A stretch of 64,000 nt of DNA from Enterobacter sp. RIT418 (lineage in GTDB: Bacteria; Pseudomonadota; Gammaproteobacteria; Enterobacterales; Enterobacteriaceae): positions 1 through 64,000 of the forward strand of contig NZ_QBJD02000005.1 in assembly GCF_003057745.1 (NCBI RefSeq), in the 5' to 3' direction. Below the pieces are notes generated by a model that saw only the letters and a program-made list of their open reading frames with translations, was not told the origin of the DNA and searched no databases. Made by a program: the position numbers and the translations under genes. The stretch's first letter is position 1; every line of letters starts with the position of its first letter. Shown piece after piece: positions 46,234-57,023 of the stretch.

Positions 46234-47428
46234 CTATCTGCTGCTGCCGCTGATCTACCTGCTGGTCAACGTCAAGATTGCCCAGCTGGGCGAAAGCTTC
46301 CCGATTACCATCGTGACCTTCCTGCCGGTGCTGCTTTTACTCTACGTTGAGAAAATCAGCCTTAAGAAGCTGATGATCGCGCTGGGGCTTGGGTTTGGCC
46401 TGACGGCGTTTAACTACATCTTTGGCCAATCGCTGGATGCCAGCAAATACGTCACCTCCACCATGCTGTTCGTCTATATCGTGATTATTATCGGCATGGT
46501 GTGGAGTATTCGCTTTAAAACAATTTCTCCGCACAATTATCGGAAAATCCTCAGGTTCTTTTATATTGTCGTCGGGCTGATTGTTATGCTTGCCGCTATG
46601 GAGATGGCGCAAATTATTTTGACAGGCGGCAGCAGCCTGATGGAAATAATTTCGAAATATCTTATATACAGTAACAGCTATGTACTGAACTTCATTAAGT
46701 TTGGCGGGAAGCGTACTACGGCGCTTTATTTTGAACCGGCGTTCTTCGCTCTGGCGTTAATCTCAATTTGGCTCAGCATCAAACAGTTTGGTATCAAAAC
46801 CCCTAAAACCGATGCTATGATTCTTGCAGGAATTGTTCTGTCGGGATCGTTCTCAGGGGTAATGACATTTATCCTGTTTTACCTGCTGGAGTGGGCCTTT
46901 CAGTACCTGAACAAAGACGCGATTAAGAAAAAGCTGCCGCTGGCGATTATCTCTCTGACGGTATTTTTAGTTGGCGTGATATTTGCCTTCCCGTACATCT
47001 CTGAACGTCTGGGAGATTTGGGAACGGAAGGGTCATCATCTTATTATCGCATCATTGGTCCACTGGTAATGGTGGGTTATTCCTTAACCCATATTGATGG
47101 CGTAGTAAGATTCGGCTCACTTTATGAATATGTTGCATCATTCGGAATCTTTAACGGTGCGGATGTCGGAAAAACCATAGACAATGGTCTGTATCTGCTG
47201 ATTATTTATTTTTCGTGGTTCGCCGTACTGTTGACCCTGTGGTATCTGTTTAAAGTTTTCAAAATGATGATTAACGCGTTTGGTGATAACCAAAACTTCC
47301 GCGTGCAGCTTTATCTTTTTACGCCGGTGTCGCTGTTTTTTACCGGGTCAATATTTAGCCCGGAATATGCATTCTTGATTGTCTGTCCGTTTATTTTGCG
47401 CAAGGCGCTTAATATTACGCGCGTATGA
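46208..47428 (+). CDS. wcaD: Colanic acid polymerase WcaD (Wzy)
   Basis: WcaD is an integral inner-membrane protein that polymerises the lipid-linked repeat units in the periplasm. The 406-residue form starts MSRSIRICSYLLLPLIYLLV, nearly identical to the E. coli start, and has about 10-11 TM helices with a periplasmic loop around GGKRTTALYFEPAFFALALI. The frame opens further upstream to 46016, but that stretch is out-of-frame wcaC sequence. It begins inside the 3' end of wcaC, with GGAGGAG just before ATG 46208. It is more AT-rich than its neighbours, as Wzy genes often are. Confidence 0.92.
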   Translation: MSRSIRICSYLLLPLIYLLVNVKIAQLGESFPITIVTFLPVLLLLYVEKISLKKLMIALGLGFGLTAFNYIFGQSLDASKYVTSTMLFVYIVIIIGMVWSIRFKTISPHNYRKILRFFYIVVGLIVMLAAMEMAQIILTGGSSLMEIISKYLIYSNSYVLNFIKFGGKRTTALYFEPAFFALALISIWLSIKQFGIKTPKTDAMILAGIVLSGSFSGVMTFILFYLLEWAFQYLNKDAIKKKLPLAIISLTVFLVGVIFAFPYISERLGDLGTEGSSSYYRIIGPLVMVGYSLTHIDGVVRFGSLYEYVASFGIFNGADVGKTIDNGLYLLIIYFSWFAVLLTLWYLFKVFKMMINAFGDNQNFRVQLYLFTPVSLFFTGSIFSPEYAFLIVCPFILRKALNITRV

Positions 47429-47444
47429 CGAAATGAGGTGATTT

Positions 47445-48191
47445 ATGTTTCTTAGCGTGGTTACCGTCGCCTTTCGCAACTACGAAGGGGTGGTAAAAAC
47501 CTGGCGCTCGCTGCGCAATCTGGCGCGCGATCCGAGTATCACCTTTGAGTGGATCGTGGTCGACGGCGGCTCAAACGACGGCACCGCAGAATTTCTGGAA
47601 AAACTCAACGGTGAGTTCAACTTACGCTACGTCAGCGAGAAAGATAAAGGCATCTACGATGCCATGAATAAAGGCATCAATATGGCGCAGGGCCGTTACG
47701 CCATCTTCCTGAACTCGGGCGATGTGTTCCATAACGATGTCGCGCTGTTTGTCCGCCAGCTGGCCCGTCAGAAAAAAGAGGCGCTGTATATTGGCGATGC
47801 GCTGCTCGATTTTGGCGAAGGGAATAAAGTGCTGCGTAGCGCAAAGCCGGGCTGGTATATCTACCACAGCCTGCCGGCGAGCCATCAGGCTATTTTCTTT
47901 CCGGTAAAAGGTCTGAAAAAACAGCCTTACGATTTGCAGTATAAAGTGTCTTCCGATTATGCACTGACCGCCAGCCTGTACAAGGCAGGCTATCCGTTCC
48001 GTCGAATTAAAGGGCTGGTGTCCGAATTTTCAATGGGCGGGGTGTCAACCTCGAATAATCTGGAATTATGTCAGGACGCAAAAAACGTGCAGCGCAAAAT
48101 ACTGCGCGTGCCGGGATTCTGGGCAGAACTCTCTTATTACCTGCGCCTGAAAACGACGGGTAAAGCCAAAACCTTATATAACAAAGCCTGA
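47445..48191 (+). CDS. wcaE: Colanic acid glycosyltransferase WcaE
   Basis: WcaE is a GT2-family transferase, 248 residues as in E. coli, assigned to fucose addition in the colanic unit. It has the N-terminal [20 protein letters not shown], the nucleotide-binding [39 protein letters not shown] and a DXD-like NSGD. It is preceded by GAGGTGATTT and lies 16 nt after wcaD. Confidence 0.94.
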   Translation: MFLSVVTVAFRNYEGVVKTWRSLRNLARDPSITFEWIVVDGGSNDGTAEFLEKLNGEFNLRYVSEKDKGIYDAMNKGINMAQGRYAIFLNSGDVFHNDVALFVRQLARQKKEALYIGDALLDFGEGNKVLRSAKPGWYIYHSLPASHQAIFFPVKGLKKQPYDLQYKVSSDYALTASLYKAGYPFRRIKGLVSEFSMGGVSTSNNLELCQDAKNVQRKILRVPGFWAELSYYLRLKTTGKAKTLYNKA

Positions 48192-48207
48192 GATATAAGG
48201 AAACGTA

Positions 48208-48762
48208 ATGCAGGAATTAAACGGATTCTCCGTGCCGAAAGGTTTTCGCGGCGCGGGCGGAATTAAGGTGCAGCTGTGGTGGGCGGTGCAGGCAACGTTA
48301 TTTGCCTGGTCGCCGCAGGTACTGTACCGCTGGCGCGCATTTTTACTGCGCCTGTTTGGCGCAAAAATAGGAAAAAACGTAGTTATTCGCCCATCGGTAA
48401 AAATTACCTATCCGTGGAAATTAACCCTCGGGGATTATGCCTGGGTAGGCGATGACGCGGTGTTATATACCCTTGGCGACATTACCATTGGCGCAAATTC
48501 GGTAGTCTCACAGAAGTGTTATTTGTGTACCGGCAGCCACGATTTTATGAGCCCGCATTTTGATATTACCGCCACGCCTATTGTGATTGGCGAAAAATGC
48601 TGGCTGGCAACGGATGTCTTTGTTGCACCCGGCGTTTCTGTTGGCGACGGCACGGTTATTGGTGCCCGCAGCAGCGTTTTTAAATCGCTACCGGCAAATA
48701 CAATTTGCCGTGGCAACCCCGCAGTGGTGATACGCGAACGCGTTGAAACTGAAAAACTTTGA
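48208..48762 (+). CDS. wcaF: Colanic acid acetyltransferase WcaF
   Basis: WcaF is a hexapeptide acetyltransferase of the maltose/galactoside O-acetyltransferase type, 184 residues (182 in E. coli). The N-terminal part (WWAVQATLFAWSPQVLYRWR) is followed by left-handed helix repeats, with the catalytic histidine in CTGSHDFMSPHFD and the end CRGNPAVVIRERVE. It acts on the first fucose in E. coli. It lies 16 nt after wcaE and 21 nt before gmd. Confidence 0.94.
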   Translation: MQELNGFSVPKGFRGAGGIKVQLWWAVQATLFAWSPQVLYRWRAFLLRLFGAKIGKNVVIRPSVKITYPWKLTLGDYAWVGDDAVLYTLGDITIGANSVVSQKCYLCTGSHDFMSPHFDITATPIVIGEKCWLATDVFVAPGVSVGDGTVIGARSSVFKSLPANTICRGNPAVVIRERVETEKL

Positions 48763-48783
48763 TAAGTACAGAGGAATATAAAC

Positions 48784-49905
48784 ATGTCTAAAGTCGCTCT
48801 CATCACCGGCGTTACCGGGCAGGATGGTTCTTACCTGGCAGAACTGCTGCTGGAAAAAGGGTATGAAGTTCACGGCATTAAGCGTCGTGCGTCTTCATTC
48901 AACACCGAGCGCGTGGATCACATCTATCAGGATCCGCACGCGGCAAACCCGAAATTCCACCTGCACTACGGCGACCTGACCGATACCTCCAACCTGACCC
49001 GCATCCTGCAGGAAGTGCAGCCGGATGAAGTGTACAACCTGGGCGCGATGAGCCACGTTGCGGTTTCTTTCGAATCCCCGGAATACACCGCAGACGTTGA
49101 TGCCATGGGCACGCTGCGCCTGCTGGAAGCCATTCGCTTCCTCGGCCTTGAGAAGAAAACCCGCTTCTACCAGGCGTCCACCTCCGAGCTGTACGGCCTG
49201 GTGCAGGAAATCCCGCAGAAAGAGACCACGCCGTTCTACCCGCGCTCTCCGTATGCGGTCGCCAAACTGTACGCCTACTGGATCACCGTGAACTACCGTG
49301 AATCCTACGGCATGTATGCCTGTAACGGCATCCTGTTCAACCACGAATCCCCGCGCCGCGGCGAAACCTTCGTCACCCGCAAAATCACCCGCGCGATCGC
49401 CAACATCGCTCAGGGCCTGGAGTCCTGCCTGCACCTCGGCAACATGGATTCCCTGCGCGACTGGGGCCATGCGAAAGACTACGTGAAAATGCAGTGGATG
49501 ATGCTGCAGCAGGACAAACCGGAAGACTTCGTGATCGCCACCGGCGTCCAGTACTCCGTTCGCCAGTTCGTGGAAATGGCCGCGGCACAGCTGGGCATCA
49601 AGCTGCGCTTTGAAGGCACCGGCGTGGATGAGAAAGGTATCGTGGTATCCGTGACCGGGCACGACGCGCCGGGCGTGAAGCCGGGCGACGTGATCGTTCA
49701 GGTTGACCCGCGCTACTTCCGCCCTGCCGAAGTGGAAACCCTGCTGGGCGACCCAACCAAAGCGCACGAGGTTCTGGGCTGGAAGCCGGAAACCACGCTG
49801 CAGGAGATGGTGTCCGAGATGGTGGCTAAAGATCTCGAAGCGGCGAAAAAACACTCCCTGCTGAAGTCCCATGGCTACGAGGTTGCCATCGCGCTGGAGT
49901 CCTGA
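48784..49905 (+). CDS. gmd: GDP-mannose 4,6-dehydratase
   Basis: Gmd makes GDP-4-keto-6-deoxymannose, the first step to GDP-L-fucose. The 373-residue length equals E. coli Gmd. It is an SDR fold with the Rossmann motif [20 protein letters not shown], the catalytic STSELYG serine/threonine and glutamate, and the [15 protein letters not shown] Tyr-x-x-x-Lys. It lies 2 nt before fcl. The codon usage looks strongly biased towards preferred codons, unlike wcaD. Confidence 0.97.
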   Translation: MSKVALITGVTGQDGSYLAELLLEKGYEVHGIKRRASSFNTERVDHIYQDPHAANPKFHLHYGDLTDTSNLTRILQEVQPDEVYNLGAMSHVAVSFESPEYTADVDAMGTLRLLEAIRFLGLEKKTRFYQASTSELYGLVQEIPQKETTPFYPRSPYAVAKLYAYWITVNYRESYGMYACNGILFNHESPRRGETFVTRKITRAIANIAQGLESCLHLGNMDSLRDWGHAKDYVKMQWMMLQQDKPEDFVIATGVQYSVRQFVEMAAAQLGIKLRFEGTGVDEKGIVVSVTGHDAPGVKPGDVIVQVDPRYFRPAEVETLLGDPTKAHEVLGWKPETTLQEMVSEMVAKDLEAAKKHSLLKSHGYEVAIALES

Positions 49906-49907
49906 GA

Positions 49908-50873
49908 ATGACCAAACAACGTATTTTTGTTGCCGGCCACCGCGGCATGGTGGGCTCGGCGATTGTGCGCCAGCTTGAGCAGCGCGGCGACGTCGAGGTG
50001 ATTGTCCGCACGCGCGACGAGCTAAACCTGCTCGATGGCAAAGCGGTGCAGGACTTTTTTGCCAACGAACGTATCGACCAGGTGTATCTGGCGGCGGCGA
50101 AGGTGGGCGGCATTGTCGCCAATAACACCTACCCGGCGGATTTCATCTACGAGAACATGATGATCGAGAGCAACATCATTCACGCGGCGCACCTGCACAA
50201 CGTGAACAAGCTGCTGTTCCTCGGCTCATCCTGTATTTACCCGAAAATGGCGAAGCAGCCGATCGCCGAAAGCGAGCTGCTGCAGGGCACGCTGGAAGCG
50301 ACCAACGAGCCCTACGCGATTGCCAAGATTGCCGGGATCAAGCTGTGCGAGTCCTACAACCGTCAGTACAACCGCGACTATCGCTCGGTGATGCCGACCA
50401 ACCTGTACGGGCCGCACGACAATTTCCACCCGAGCAACTCGCACGTGATCCCGGCGCTGCTGCGCCGCTTCCACGAGGCGACCGCCGAGAGCGCGCCGGA
50501 CGTGGTGGTGTGGGGCAGCGGCACGCCGATGCGCGAGTTCCTGCACGTGGACGACATGGCTGCGGCCAGCATTCACGTGATGGAGCTGGATCGCGAGGTG
50601 TGGCAGGAGAACACCGAGCCGATGCTGTCGCACATCAACGTGGGCACCGGCGTGGACTGCACCATCCGCGAGCTGGCGCAGACCATCGCGCAGGTGGTGG
50701 GCTACAAGGGCCGCGTGGTGTTTGACGCGACGAAACCGGACGGCACGCCGCGCAAGCTGCTGGACGTGACCCGTCTGCATCAGCTGGGCTGGTACCACGA
50801 GGTGTCGCTGGAGCAGGGGCTGGCCAGCACCTACCAGTGGTTCCTGGAAAACCAGCACCGCTTCCGGGGGTAA
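49908..50873 (+). CDS. fcl: GDP-L-fucose synthase
   Basis: Fcl (WcaG) epimerises and reduces GDP-4-keto-6-deoxymannose to GDP-L-fucose with NADPH. The 321-residue length equals E. coli Fcl. The Rossmann motif is [20 protein letters not shown], the catalytic serine/cysteine region is [16 protein letters not shown], and Tyr/Lys lie in [15 protein letters not shown]. gmm starts 2 nt after its stop. Confidence 0.97.
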   Translation: MTKQRIFVAGHRGMVGSAIVRQLEQRGDVEVIVRTRDELNLLDGKAVQDFFANERIDQVYLAAAKVGGIVANNTYPADFIYENMMIESNIIHAAHLHNVNKLLFLGSSCIYPKMAKQPIAESELLQGTLEATNEPYAIAKIAGIKLCESYNRQYNRDYRSVMPTNLYGPHDNFHPSNSHVIPALLRRFHEATAESAPDVVVWGSGTPMREFLHVDDMAAASIHVMELDREVWQENTEPMLSHINVGTGVDCTIRELAQTIAQVVGYKGRVVFDATKPDGTPRKLLDVTRLHQLGWYHEVSLEQGLASTYQWFLENQHRFRG

Positions 50874-50875
50874 CG

Positions 50876-51355
50876 ATGTTTTTAAGTCAGGAAGATTTTG
50901 CCACGGTGGTGCGTTCCACTCCGCTCATCTCGATTGATTTGATCGTGGAGAACGAACGCGGCGAGTTCCTGCTGGGAAAACGAACCAACCGTCCCGCACA
51001 GGGCTTTTGGTTCGTGCCCGGCGGGCGCGTGCAGAAGGATGAGACGCTGGCAAACGCATTTGAGCGTCTCACCCTGGCGGAGCTGGGCCTTCAGCTGCCG
51101 ATGGCGGCGGGCCAGTTTTACGGGGTCTGGCAGCACTTCTATGACGATAACTTTTCAGGCACCGGGTTCACCACGCACTACATCGTGCTGGGGTTCCGCC
51201 TGAAGGTGACTCAGGCAGACCTGCGTCTGCCTGATGCTCAGCATGACGACTACCGCTGGCTGGCACCGGACGCGCTGCTGGCGAGCGATAACGTTCACGA
51301 CAACAGTCGGGCCTATTTCCTCGCGGAGCGTCAGGCCGAGGTGCCGGGCTTATGA
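50876..51355 (+). CDS. gmm: GDP-mannose mannosyl hydrolase (Nudix-like)
   Basis: Gmm (WcaH/NudD) hydrolyses GDP-mannose or GDP-glucose to GDP and sugar, probably tuning GDP-sugar pools. The 159-residue form starts [12 protein letters not shown] and equals the E. coli length; the longer frame from 50837 is fcl sequence read out of frame. The Nudix box is the variant [20 protein letters not shown], lacking the REUXEE core, as known for this family. It overlaps wcaI by 4 nt. Confidence 0.95.
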   Translation: MFLSQEDFATVVRSTPLISIDLIVENERGEFLLGKRTNRPAQGFWFVPGGRVQKDETLANAFERLTLAELGLQLPMAAGQFYGVWQHFYDDNFSGTGFTTHYIVLGFRLKVTQADLRLPDAQHDDYRWLAPDALLASDNVHDNSRAYFLAERQAEVPGL

Positions 51356-52575
51356 AGATCCTCGTTTATGGAATCAACTACTCGCCGGAGCTGACCGGCA
51401 TCGGCAAATACACCGGCGAGATGGTCGAGTGGATGGCGAGCCAGGGGCACGACGTCCGGGTCATTACCGCGCCGCCGTACTACCCGGAGTGGAAGGTGGG
51501 CGAGCGCTACTCGAGCTGGCGCTACCGCCGCGAAGAGGGGGCCGCCACCGTCTGGCGCTGCCCGCTGTACGTGCCGAAGCAGCCTTCAACGCTCAAGCGC
51601 CTGCTGCATCTGGGCAGCTTTGCCCTGAGCAGCTTCTTCCCGCTGATGGCGCAGCGTCGCTGGAAGCCGGACCGCATTATCGGCGTGGTGCCGACGCTGT
51701 TCTGCACGCCGGGCATGCGCCTGCTGGGCAAGCTCTCCGGCGCGCGTACCCTGCTGCACATCCAGGATTATGAAGTGGACGCGATGCTCGGCCTGGGCAT
51801 GGCGGGCAAAGGCAAGGGCGGCAAGGTGGCGAAGCTCGCCAGCGCCTTCGAGCGCAGCGGGCTGCACAACGTCGACTACGTTTCGACCATCTCGCGCTCG
51901 ATGATGAACAAGGCGCAGGAGAAGGGCGTGGCGGCGGAAAAGGTGATCTTCTTCCCGAACTGGTCCGAAGTGGCGCGCTTTCGCGACGTGACGGAGCAAG
52001 ACGCTCAGTCGCTGCGCGCGCAGCTCGGCCTGCCTGATGACCATAAAATCATTCTTTACTCGGGCAACATTGGTGAAAAGCAGGGGCTGGAGACCGTCAT
52101 CGAGGCGGCGCAGCAGCTGAGCGCACGCCCGCTGACGTTTGCCATCGTCGGGCAGGGCGGTGGTAAAGCGCGGCTGGAAAAAATGGCGCGCGAGCGCGGC
52201 CTGACCAACGTGAAATTCTTCCCGCTGCAGTCCTATGACGCGCTGCCCGCGCTGCTGAAGATGGGCGACTGCCATCTGGTGGTGCAAAAGCGCGGCGCGG
52301 CGGACGCGGTGCTGCCCTCCAAGCTGACCAACATTCTGGCGGTGGGCGGAAACGCGGTGATTACGGCTGAAGCCGAAACCGAATTAGGCCAGCTGTGCAA
52401 CGGCTATCCCGGAATCGCCGTCTGCGTGGAGCCGGAGTCGGTTTCCGCGCTGGTGGCCGGAATCGAACGGGCGCTTGCCATGCCAAAAGAGAACACGGTG
52501 GCACGTGAATATGCCGAACGCACCCTCGAGAAAGAGAGCGTGCTGAGCCAATTTATTGCAGATATACGGGGATAA
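51352..52575 (+). CDS. wcaI: Colanic acid glycosyltransferase WcaI
   Basis: WcaI is a GT4-family transferase, 407 residues as in E. coli, assigned to adding the first fucose to undecaprenyl-PP-glucose. The N-terminal glycine-rich motif is [19 protein letters not shown], the inter-domain region is [20 protein letters not shown], and the C-terminal nucleotide site is [20 protein letters not shown]. It overlaps gmm by 4 nt and lies 3 nt before manC. Confidence 0.94.
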   Translation: MKILVYGINYSPELTGIGKYTGEMVEWMASQGHDVRVITAPPYYPEWKVGERYSSWRYRREEGAATVWRCPLYVPKQPSTLKRLLHLGSFALSSFFPLMAQRRWKPDRIIGVVPTLFCTPGMRLLGKLSGARTLLHIQDYEVDAMLGLGMAGKGKGGKVAKLASAFERSGLHNVDYVSTISRSMMNKAQEKGVAAEKVIFFPNWSEVARFRDVTEQDAQSLRAQLGLPDDHKIILYSGNIGEKQGLETVIEAAQQLSARPLTFAIVGQGGGKARLEKMARERGLTNVKFFPLQSYDALPALLKMGDCHLVVQKRGAADAVLPSKLTNILAVGGNAVITAEAETELGQLCNGYPGIAVCVEPESVSALVAGIERALAMPKENTVAREYAERTLEKESVLSQFIADIRG

Positions 52576-52578
52576 ATC

Positions 52579-54015
52579 ATGAGTCAAAGCAAACTGTATC
52601 CGGTCGTGATGGCTGGAGGCTCTGGTAGCCGGTTGTGGCCGCTGTCCCGCGTGCTCTATCCAAAACAGTTCCTCTGCCTGAAAGGGGATCTCACCATGCT
52701 GCAAACGACGGTTAACCGTCTGCACGGCGTGGAGTGTGAAAGCCCGGTGGTGATTTGTAACGAACAGCACCGCTTTATCGTTGCCGAGCAGCTGCGCCAG
52801 CTGAACAAACTCACCGAAAATATCATTCTGGAGCCTGCCGGACGAAACACCGCACCGGCCATCGCCCTGGCGGCGCTGGCGGCAAAGCGCAGCAGCCCGG
52901 ACTGCGATCCGCTGATGCTGGTGCTCGCCGCTGACCACGTGATTCAGCAGGAAGACGCCTTCCGCGATGCGGTGCGCGCGGCCATTCCGTATGCCGAAAA
53001 CGGCAAGCTGGTGACCTTCGGTATCGTGCCGGATCTCCCGGAAACCGGCTATGGCTACATCCGCCGCGGCGACGTGACGCCGGGCGAGGGCGACAGCGTG
53101 GCGTTTGACGTCGCGCAGTTCGTTGAAAAACCGAATCTGGAAACCGCGCAGGCCTACGTTGCCAGCGGGGAATATTACTGGAACAGCGGCATGTTCCTGT
53201 TCCGCGCCGGGCGTTACCTCGAGGAGCTGGAGAAATACCGTCCGGATATCCTGAACGCCTGCGAACGCGCGATGAACGTGACCGACCCGGATCTCGACTT
53301 TATCCGCGTCGACGAAAAATCCTTCCTCGCCTGCCCGGAAGAGTCTATTGACTACGCGGTGATGGAGCGCACCGCCGACGCGGTGGTGGTGCCGATGGAC
53401 GCGGGCTGGAGCGACGTTGGCTCATGGTCATCCCTGTGGGAGATCAGCGCGCATACCCCGGAGGGTAACGTCCACCATGGTGATGTGATCAGCCATAAAA
53501 CGGAAAACAGCTACGTGTATGCGGAGTCCGGGCTGGTGACCACGGTGGGCGTGAAGGATCTGGTGGTGGTGCAAACCAAAGACGCCGTGCTGATTGCCGA
53601 CCGTAACGCGGTGCAGGACGTGAAGAAGGTCGTGGAGCAGATCAAGGCCGACGGCCGCCACGAGCACCACATTCACCGTGAGGTTTATCGTCCGTGGGGC
53701 AAATACGACTCCATCGACGCGGGCGAGCGCTATCAGGTGAAACGCATCACCGTGAAGCCGGGCGAGGGGCTGTCGGTGCAGATGCACCATCACCGCGCCG
53801 AGCACTGGGTGGTGGTGGCGGGTACCGCCAAAGTGACCATCGACGGTGACGTGAAGCTGCTCGGTGAGAACGAATCTATCTACATTCCGCTGGGCGCGAC
53901 GCACTGCCTCGAAAACCCGGGGAAAATTCCGCTCGACCTGATTGAGGTGCGCTCCGGTTCGTATCTGGAAGAAGACGACATCGTTCGCTTCCAGGACCGC
54001 TACGGCCGGGTATAG
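52579..54015 (+). CDS. manC: Mannose-1-phosphate guanylyltransferase
   Basis: ManC (CpsB) makes GDP-mannose from mannose-1-phosphate and GTP. The 478-residue length equals E. coli CpsB. The pyrophosphorylase motif is [20 protein letters not shown], then [11 protein letters not shown]. The C-terminal cupin-type domain (phosphomannose isomerase-like) carries [20 protein letters not shown] and [12 protein letters not shown]; isomerase activity is not implied. A REP element separates it from manB. Confidence 0.96.
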   Translation: MSQSKLYPVVMAGGSGSRLWPLSRVLYPKQFLCLKGDLTMLQTTVNRLHGVECESPVVICNEQHRFIVAEQLRQLNKLTENIILEPAGRNTAPAIALAALAAKRSSPDCDPLMLVLAADHVIQQEDAFRDAVRAAIPYAENGKLVTFGIVPDLPETGYGYIRRGDVTPGEGDSVAFDVAQFVEKPNLETAQAYVASGEYYWNSGMFLFRAGRYLEELEKYRPDILNACERAMNVTDPDLDFIRVDEKSFLACPEESIDYAVMERTADAVVVPMDAGWSDVGSWSSLWEISAHTPEGNVHHGDVISHKTENSYVYAESGLVTTVGVKDLVVVQTKDAVLIADRNAVQDVKKVVEQIKADGRHEHHIHREVYRPWGKYDSIDAGERYQVKRITVKPGEGLSVQMHHHRAEHWVVVAGTAKVTIDGDVKLLGENESIYIPLGATHCLENPGKIPLDLIEVRSGSYLEEDDIVRFQDRYGRV

Positions 54016-54027
54016 CACCGTTTTAAC

Positions 54028-54058
54028 GCCGGATGACGCTTCGCTTATCCGGCCTACG
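54028..54058. repeat. REP (repetitive extragenic palindrome) unit
   Basis: GCCGGATGACGCTTCGCTTA followed by TCCGGC and CTACG: stem GCCGGAT / ATCCGGC around an internal CGCTTCG, then the typical CTACG tail. This is the classic enterobacterial REP/PU sequence. It lies between manC and manB inside the operon and may protect the upstream mRNA from 3' exonucleases. Confidence 0.9.
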
Positions 54059-54123
54059 AATGAATAAAAACAATTTTGCCTGTTAATCGGGCGGGCCAAC
54101 TGTTGCCTGAAAAAGGGGTCATC

Positions 54124-55494
54124 ATGGAAAAGTTAACCTGTTTTAAAGCCTACGATATCCGCGGCAAGCTGGGCGAAGAGCTGAACGAAGACATTGCGTG
54201 GCGCATCGGCCGCGCGTACGGCGAATACCTGAAGCCAGGAACCATCGTGCTGGGCGGCGACGTGCGCCTGACCAGCGAATCCCTGAAGCTGGCGCTGGCC
54301 AAAGGGCTGCAGGACGCGGGCGTGGACGTGCTGGATATCGGCCTGTCCGGCACCGAAGAGATTTACTTTGCCACCTTCCACCTGGGCGTGGACGGCGGTA
54401 TCGAAGTGACCGCCAGCCATAACCCGATGGACTATAACGGCATGAAGCTGGTGCGCAAGGGCGCGCGCCCGATCAGCGGCGATACCGGCCTGCGCGACGT
54501 GCAGCGCCTGGCGGAAGCCAACGACTTCCCGCCGGTGGATGAAGCGAAACGCGGCAGCTACAGGCAGATCAATCTGCAAAAAGAGTATATCGACCACCTG
54601 CTCGGCTACATCAACGTGGCGAACCTGAAGCCGCTGAAGCTGGTGATCAACGCCGGCAACGGCGCGGCGGGCCCGGTGGTGGACGCCCTGGAGGCGCGCT
54701 TTAAGGCGCTGAACGTGCCGGTGACGTTTATCAAGGTACACAACACCCCGGACGGCAACTTCCCGAACGGTATTCCTAACCCGCTGCTGCCCGAGTGCCG
54801 CGATGACACCCGTAATGCGGTGATTGAGCACGGCGCGGACATGGGCATCGCCTTTGACGGCGATTTCGACCGCTGCTTCCTGTTCGACGAGAAAGGGCAG
54901 TTCATTGAAGGCTACTACATCGTCGGCCTGCTGGCGGAGGCGTTCCTCGAGAAGAACCCGGGCGCAAAAATCATTCACGATCCGCGTCTCTCCTGGAACA
55001 CCGTCGACGTGGTGAGCGCCGCGGGCGGCGAGCCGGTGATGTCGAAAACCGGTCACGCCTTCATCAAAGAGCGCATGCGCGAAGAGGACGCCATCTACGG
55101 CGGCGAGATGAGCGCCCACCACTACTTCCGTGACTTTGCCTACTGCGACAGCGGGATGATCCCGTGGCTGCTGGTGACCGAGCTGCTGTGCCTGAAGGGC
55201 CAGACGCTGGGCGAGCTGGTGCGCGACCGCATGGCGGCGTTCCCGGCGAGCGGTGAAATCAACAGCAAGCTGGCCGCGCCCGCCGAGGCGATTGCCCGCG
55301 TGGAGCACCACTTTGCGATCCACGCCCTGGAAATCGACCGCACCGACGGGATCAGCATGTCGTTCCCGCAGTGGCGCTTCAACCTGCGCTCGTCAAATAC
55401 CGAGCCGGTGGTGCGCCTGAACGTGGAGTCGCGCGCGGATGCGGCGCTGATGGAAGCGCGAACGAAGGACATTCTGGCGCTGTTGAATCAGTAA
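54124..55494 (+). CDS. manB: Phosphomannomutase
   Basis: ManB (CpsG) converts mannose-6-phosphate to mannose-1-phosphate for ManC. The 456-residue form starts [20 protein letters not shown] and equals the E. coli length; the frame to 54076 adds 16 residues without support, and AAAGGGGTCATC precedes ATG 54124. The phosphoserine loop is [13 protein letters not shown], the metal loop DGDFDRCF, the sugar loop [10 protein letters not shown] and the phosphate loop [12 protein letters not shown] palindromic repeat follows. Confidence 0.97.
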   Translation: MEKLTCFKAYDIRGKLGEELNEDIAWRIGRAYGEYLKPGTIVLGGDVRLTSESLKLALAKGLQDAGVDVLDIGLSGTEEIYFATFHLGVDGGIEVTASHNPMDYNGMKLVRKGARPISGDTGLRDVQRLAEANDFPPVDEAKRGSYRQINLQKEYIDHLLGYINVANLKPLKLVINAGNGAAGPVVDALEARFKALNVPVTFIKVHNTPDGNFPNGIPNPLLPECRDDTRNAVIEHGADMGIAFDGDFDRCFLFDEKGQFIEGYYIVGLLAEAFLEKNPGAKIIHDPRLSWNTVDVVSAAGGEPVMSKTGHAFIKERMREEDAIYGGEMSAHHYFRDFAYCDSGMIPWLLVTELLCLKGQTLGELVRDRMAAFPASGEINSKLAAPAEAIARVEHHFAIHALEIDRTDGISMSFPQWRFNLRSSNTEPVVRLNVESRADAALMEARTKDILALLNQ

Positions 55495-55513
55495 TACCAA
55501 AACCTAAAACCTG

Positions 55514-55595
55514 CCCCTCACCCTAACCCTCTCCCCAGAGGGGAGAGGGAACGTAAACACCCTCTCCCCTCTGGGGAGAGGGTCGGGGTGAGGGG
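55514..55595. repeat. Composite palindromic repeat, copy 5 (manB-wcaJ)
   Basis: The left arm CCCCTCACCCTAACCCTCTC ends in hairpin CCCC-AGA-GGGGAGAGGG. The right arm CCCTCTCCCC-TCT-GGGGAGAGGG is followed by TCGGGGTGAGGGG. The outer arms are inverted copies, with only about 10 nt between the two hairpins. It is the most compact and symmetrical copy in the window, and similarity of the arms appears to extend outwards into AAAACC.../...GGTTTT. Confidence 0.9.
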
Positions 55596-55627
55596 CGGGG
55601 TTCGGGTTTTGAACTAAAGGAACAACG

Positions 55628-57022
55628 ATGACGAATCTAAAAAAGCGCGACCGAGCGAGAACGAATGCATCGTTAATCTCTATGGTGCAGCGATTTTCTG
55701 ATATCACCATCATGGTCGGCGGATTGTGGCTGGTGTGTCAGGTTAGCGGACAGCCGTTCTTATATATGCACCTGCTGATGGCGCTGATCGCGCTGGTGGT
55801 GTTCCAGATGATCGGCGGAATGACCGATTTTTACCGCTCGTGGCGCGGCGTGAAGATAACGACCGAGCTGATGCTGCTGCTGCAAAACTGGACCCTGAGC
55901 CTGATTTTCAGCGCCGGGCTGGTGGCCTTCAGCCATGCTTTCGATAACCGCCTCGTCACCTATCTGAGCTGGTATCTGCTCACCAGCGTTGGGATGGTGG
56001 TCTGCCGCTCGCTGATTCGCTTTGGCGCAGGCTGGCTGCGCAACCGCGGCTATAACACCCGCTACGTGGCCGTGGCCGGTGATTTGCCGGTAGGGCAGGT
56101 GCTGCTCGACAGCTTCCGCAAAGAGCCGTGGCTGGGCTTTGAGGTCGTCGGGGTTTATCACGATGCGAAGCCTGGCGGCGTGCCCGCGGAATGGGCGGGC
56201 AGCTACGATCAGCTTATCGACGACGCGAAGGCCGGTAAAATTCACAACGTCTATATCGCGATGCAGATGAAGGACGAGACGCGCATCAAAGCGCTGATGC
56301 GCGAGCTGGCGGATACCACCTGCTCGGTGATCCTCATTCCGGACGTCTTTACCTTCAACATCCTTCACTCCCGCATTGAAGAGGTGAACGGCGTTCCCGT
56401 CGTTCCGCTGTACGACACGCCGCTGTCAGGCATCAACCGCGTGCTGAAGCGCGCGGAAGATATTGTGCTTTCGTCGCTGATCCTGCTGCTGATCTCCCCG
56501 GTGCTGTGCTGCATTGCGCTGGCGGTGAAATTGACCTCGCCTGGCCCGGTGATCTTCCGCCAGACCCGCTACGGCATGGACGGCAAGCCGATCATGGTGT
56601 GGAAATTCCGCTCCATGAAGGTGATGGAAAACGACAAGGTGGTCACCCAGGCGACGCAAAACGATCCGCGCGTAACCCGCGTGGGCAACTTCCTGCGCCG
56701 CACCTCGCTGGACGAGCTGCCGCAGTTTATCAACGTCTTTACCGGCGGGATGTCCATCGTCGGGCCGCGTCCGCACGCGGTCGCCCACAACGAGCAGTAC
56801 CGTTCGCTGATTGAGGGCTACATGCTGCGCCACAAGGTGAAGCCGGGCATTACCGGCTGGGCGCAGATCAACGGCTGGCGCGGCGAGACCGATACCCTGG
56901 AAAAAATGGAAAAACGCGTCGAGTTCGACCTGGAGTACATCCGCGAGTGGAGCCTCTGGTTTGATATCAAGATCGTCTTTCTGACCGTGTTCAAAGGTTT
57001 TGTTAACAAAGCGGCGTACTGA
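55628..57022 (+). CDS. wcaJ: Undecaprenyl-phosphate glucose phosphotransferase WcaJ
   Basis: WcaJ starts colanic acid synthesis by moving glucose-1-phosphate from UDP-glucose to undecaprenyl phosphate at the inner membrane. The 464-residue length equals E. coli WcaJ. It has four N-terminal TM helices, a central Rossmann-like domain (AVAGDLPVGQVLLDSFRKEP), a re-entrant hydrophobic helix (about residues 276-300) and the catalytic C-terminal PGT domain (KLTSPGPVIFRQTRYGMDG, RVGNFLRRTSLDELPQFINV, GPRPHAVAHNEQY). The RBS is AAAGGAACAACG. wzxC starts 1 nt after its stop. Confidence 0.97.
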   Translation: MTNLKKRDRARTNASLISMVQRFSDITIMVGGLWLVCQVSGQPFLYMHLLMALIALVVFQMIGGMTDFYRSWRGVKITTELMLLLQNWTLSLIFSAGLVAFSHAFDNRLVTYLSWYLLTSVGMVVCRSLIRFGAGWLRNRGYNTRYVAVAGDLPVGQVLLDSFRKEPWLGFEVVGVYHDAKPGGVPAEWAGSYDQLIDDAKAGKIHNVYIAMQMKDETRIKALMRELADTTCSVILIPDVFTFNILHSRIEEVNGVPVVPLYDTPLSGINRVLKRAEDIVLSSLILLLISPVLCCIALAVKLTSPGPVIFRQTRYGMDGKPIMVWKFRSMKVMENDKVVTQATQNDPRVTRVGNFLRRTSLDELPQFINVFTGGMSIVGPRPHAVAHNEQYRSLIEGYMLRHKVKPGITGWAQINGWRGETDTLEKMEKRVEFDLEYIREWSLWFDIKIVFLTVFKGFVNKAAY

Positions 57023-57023
57023 G

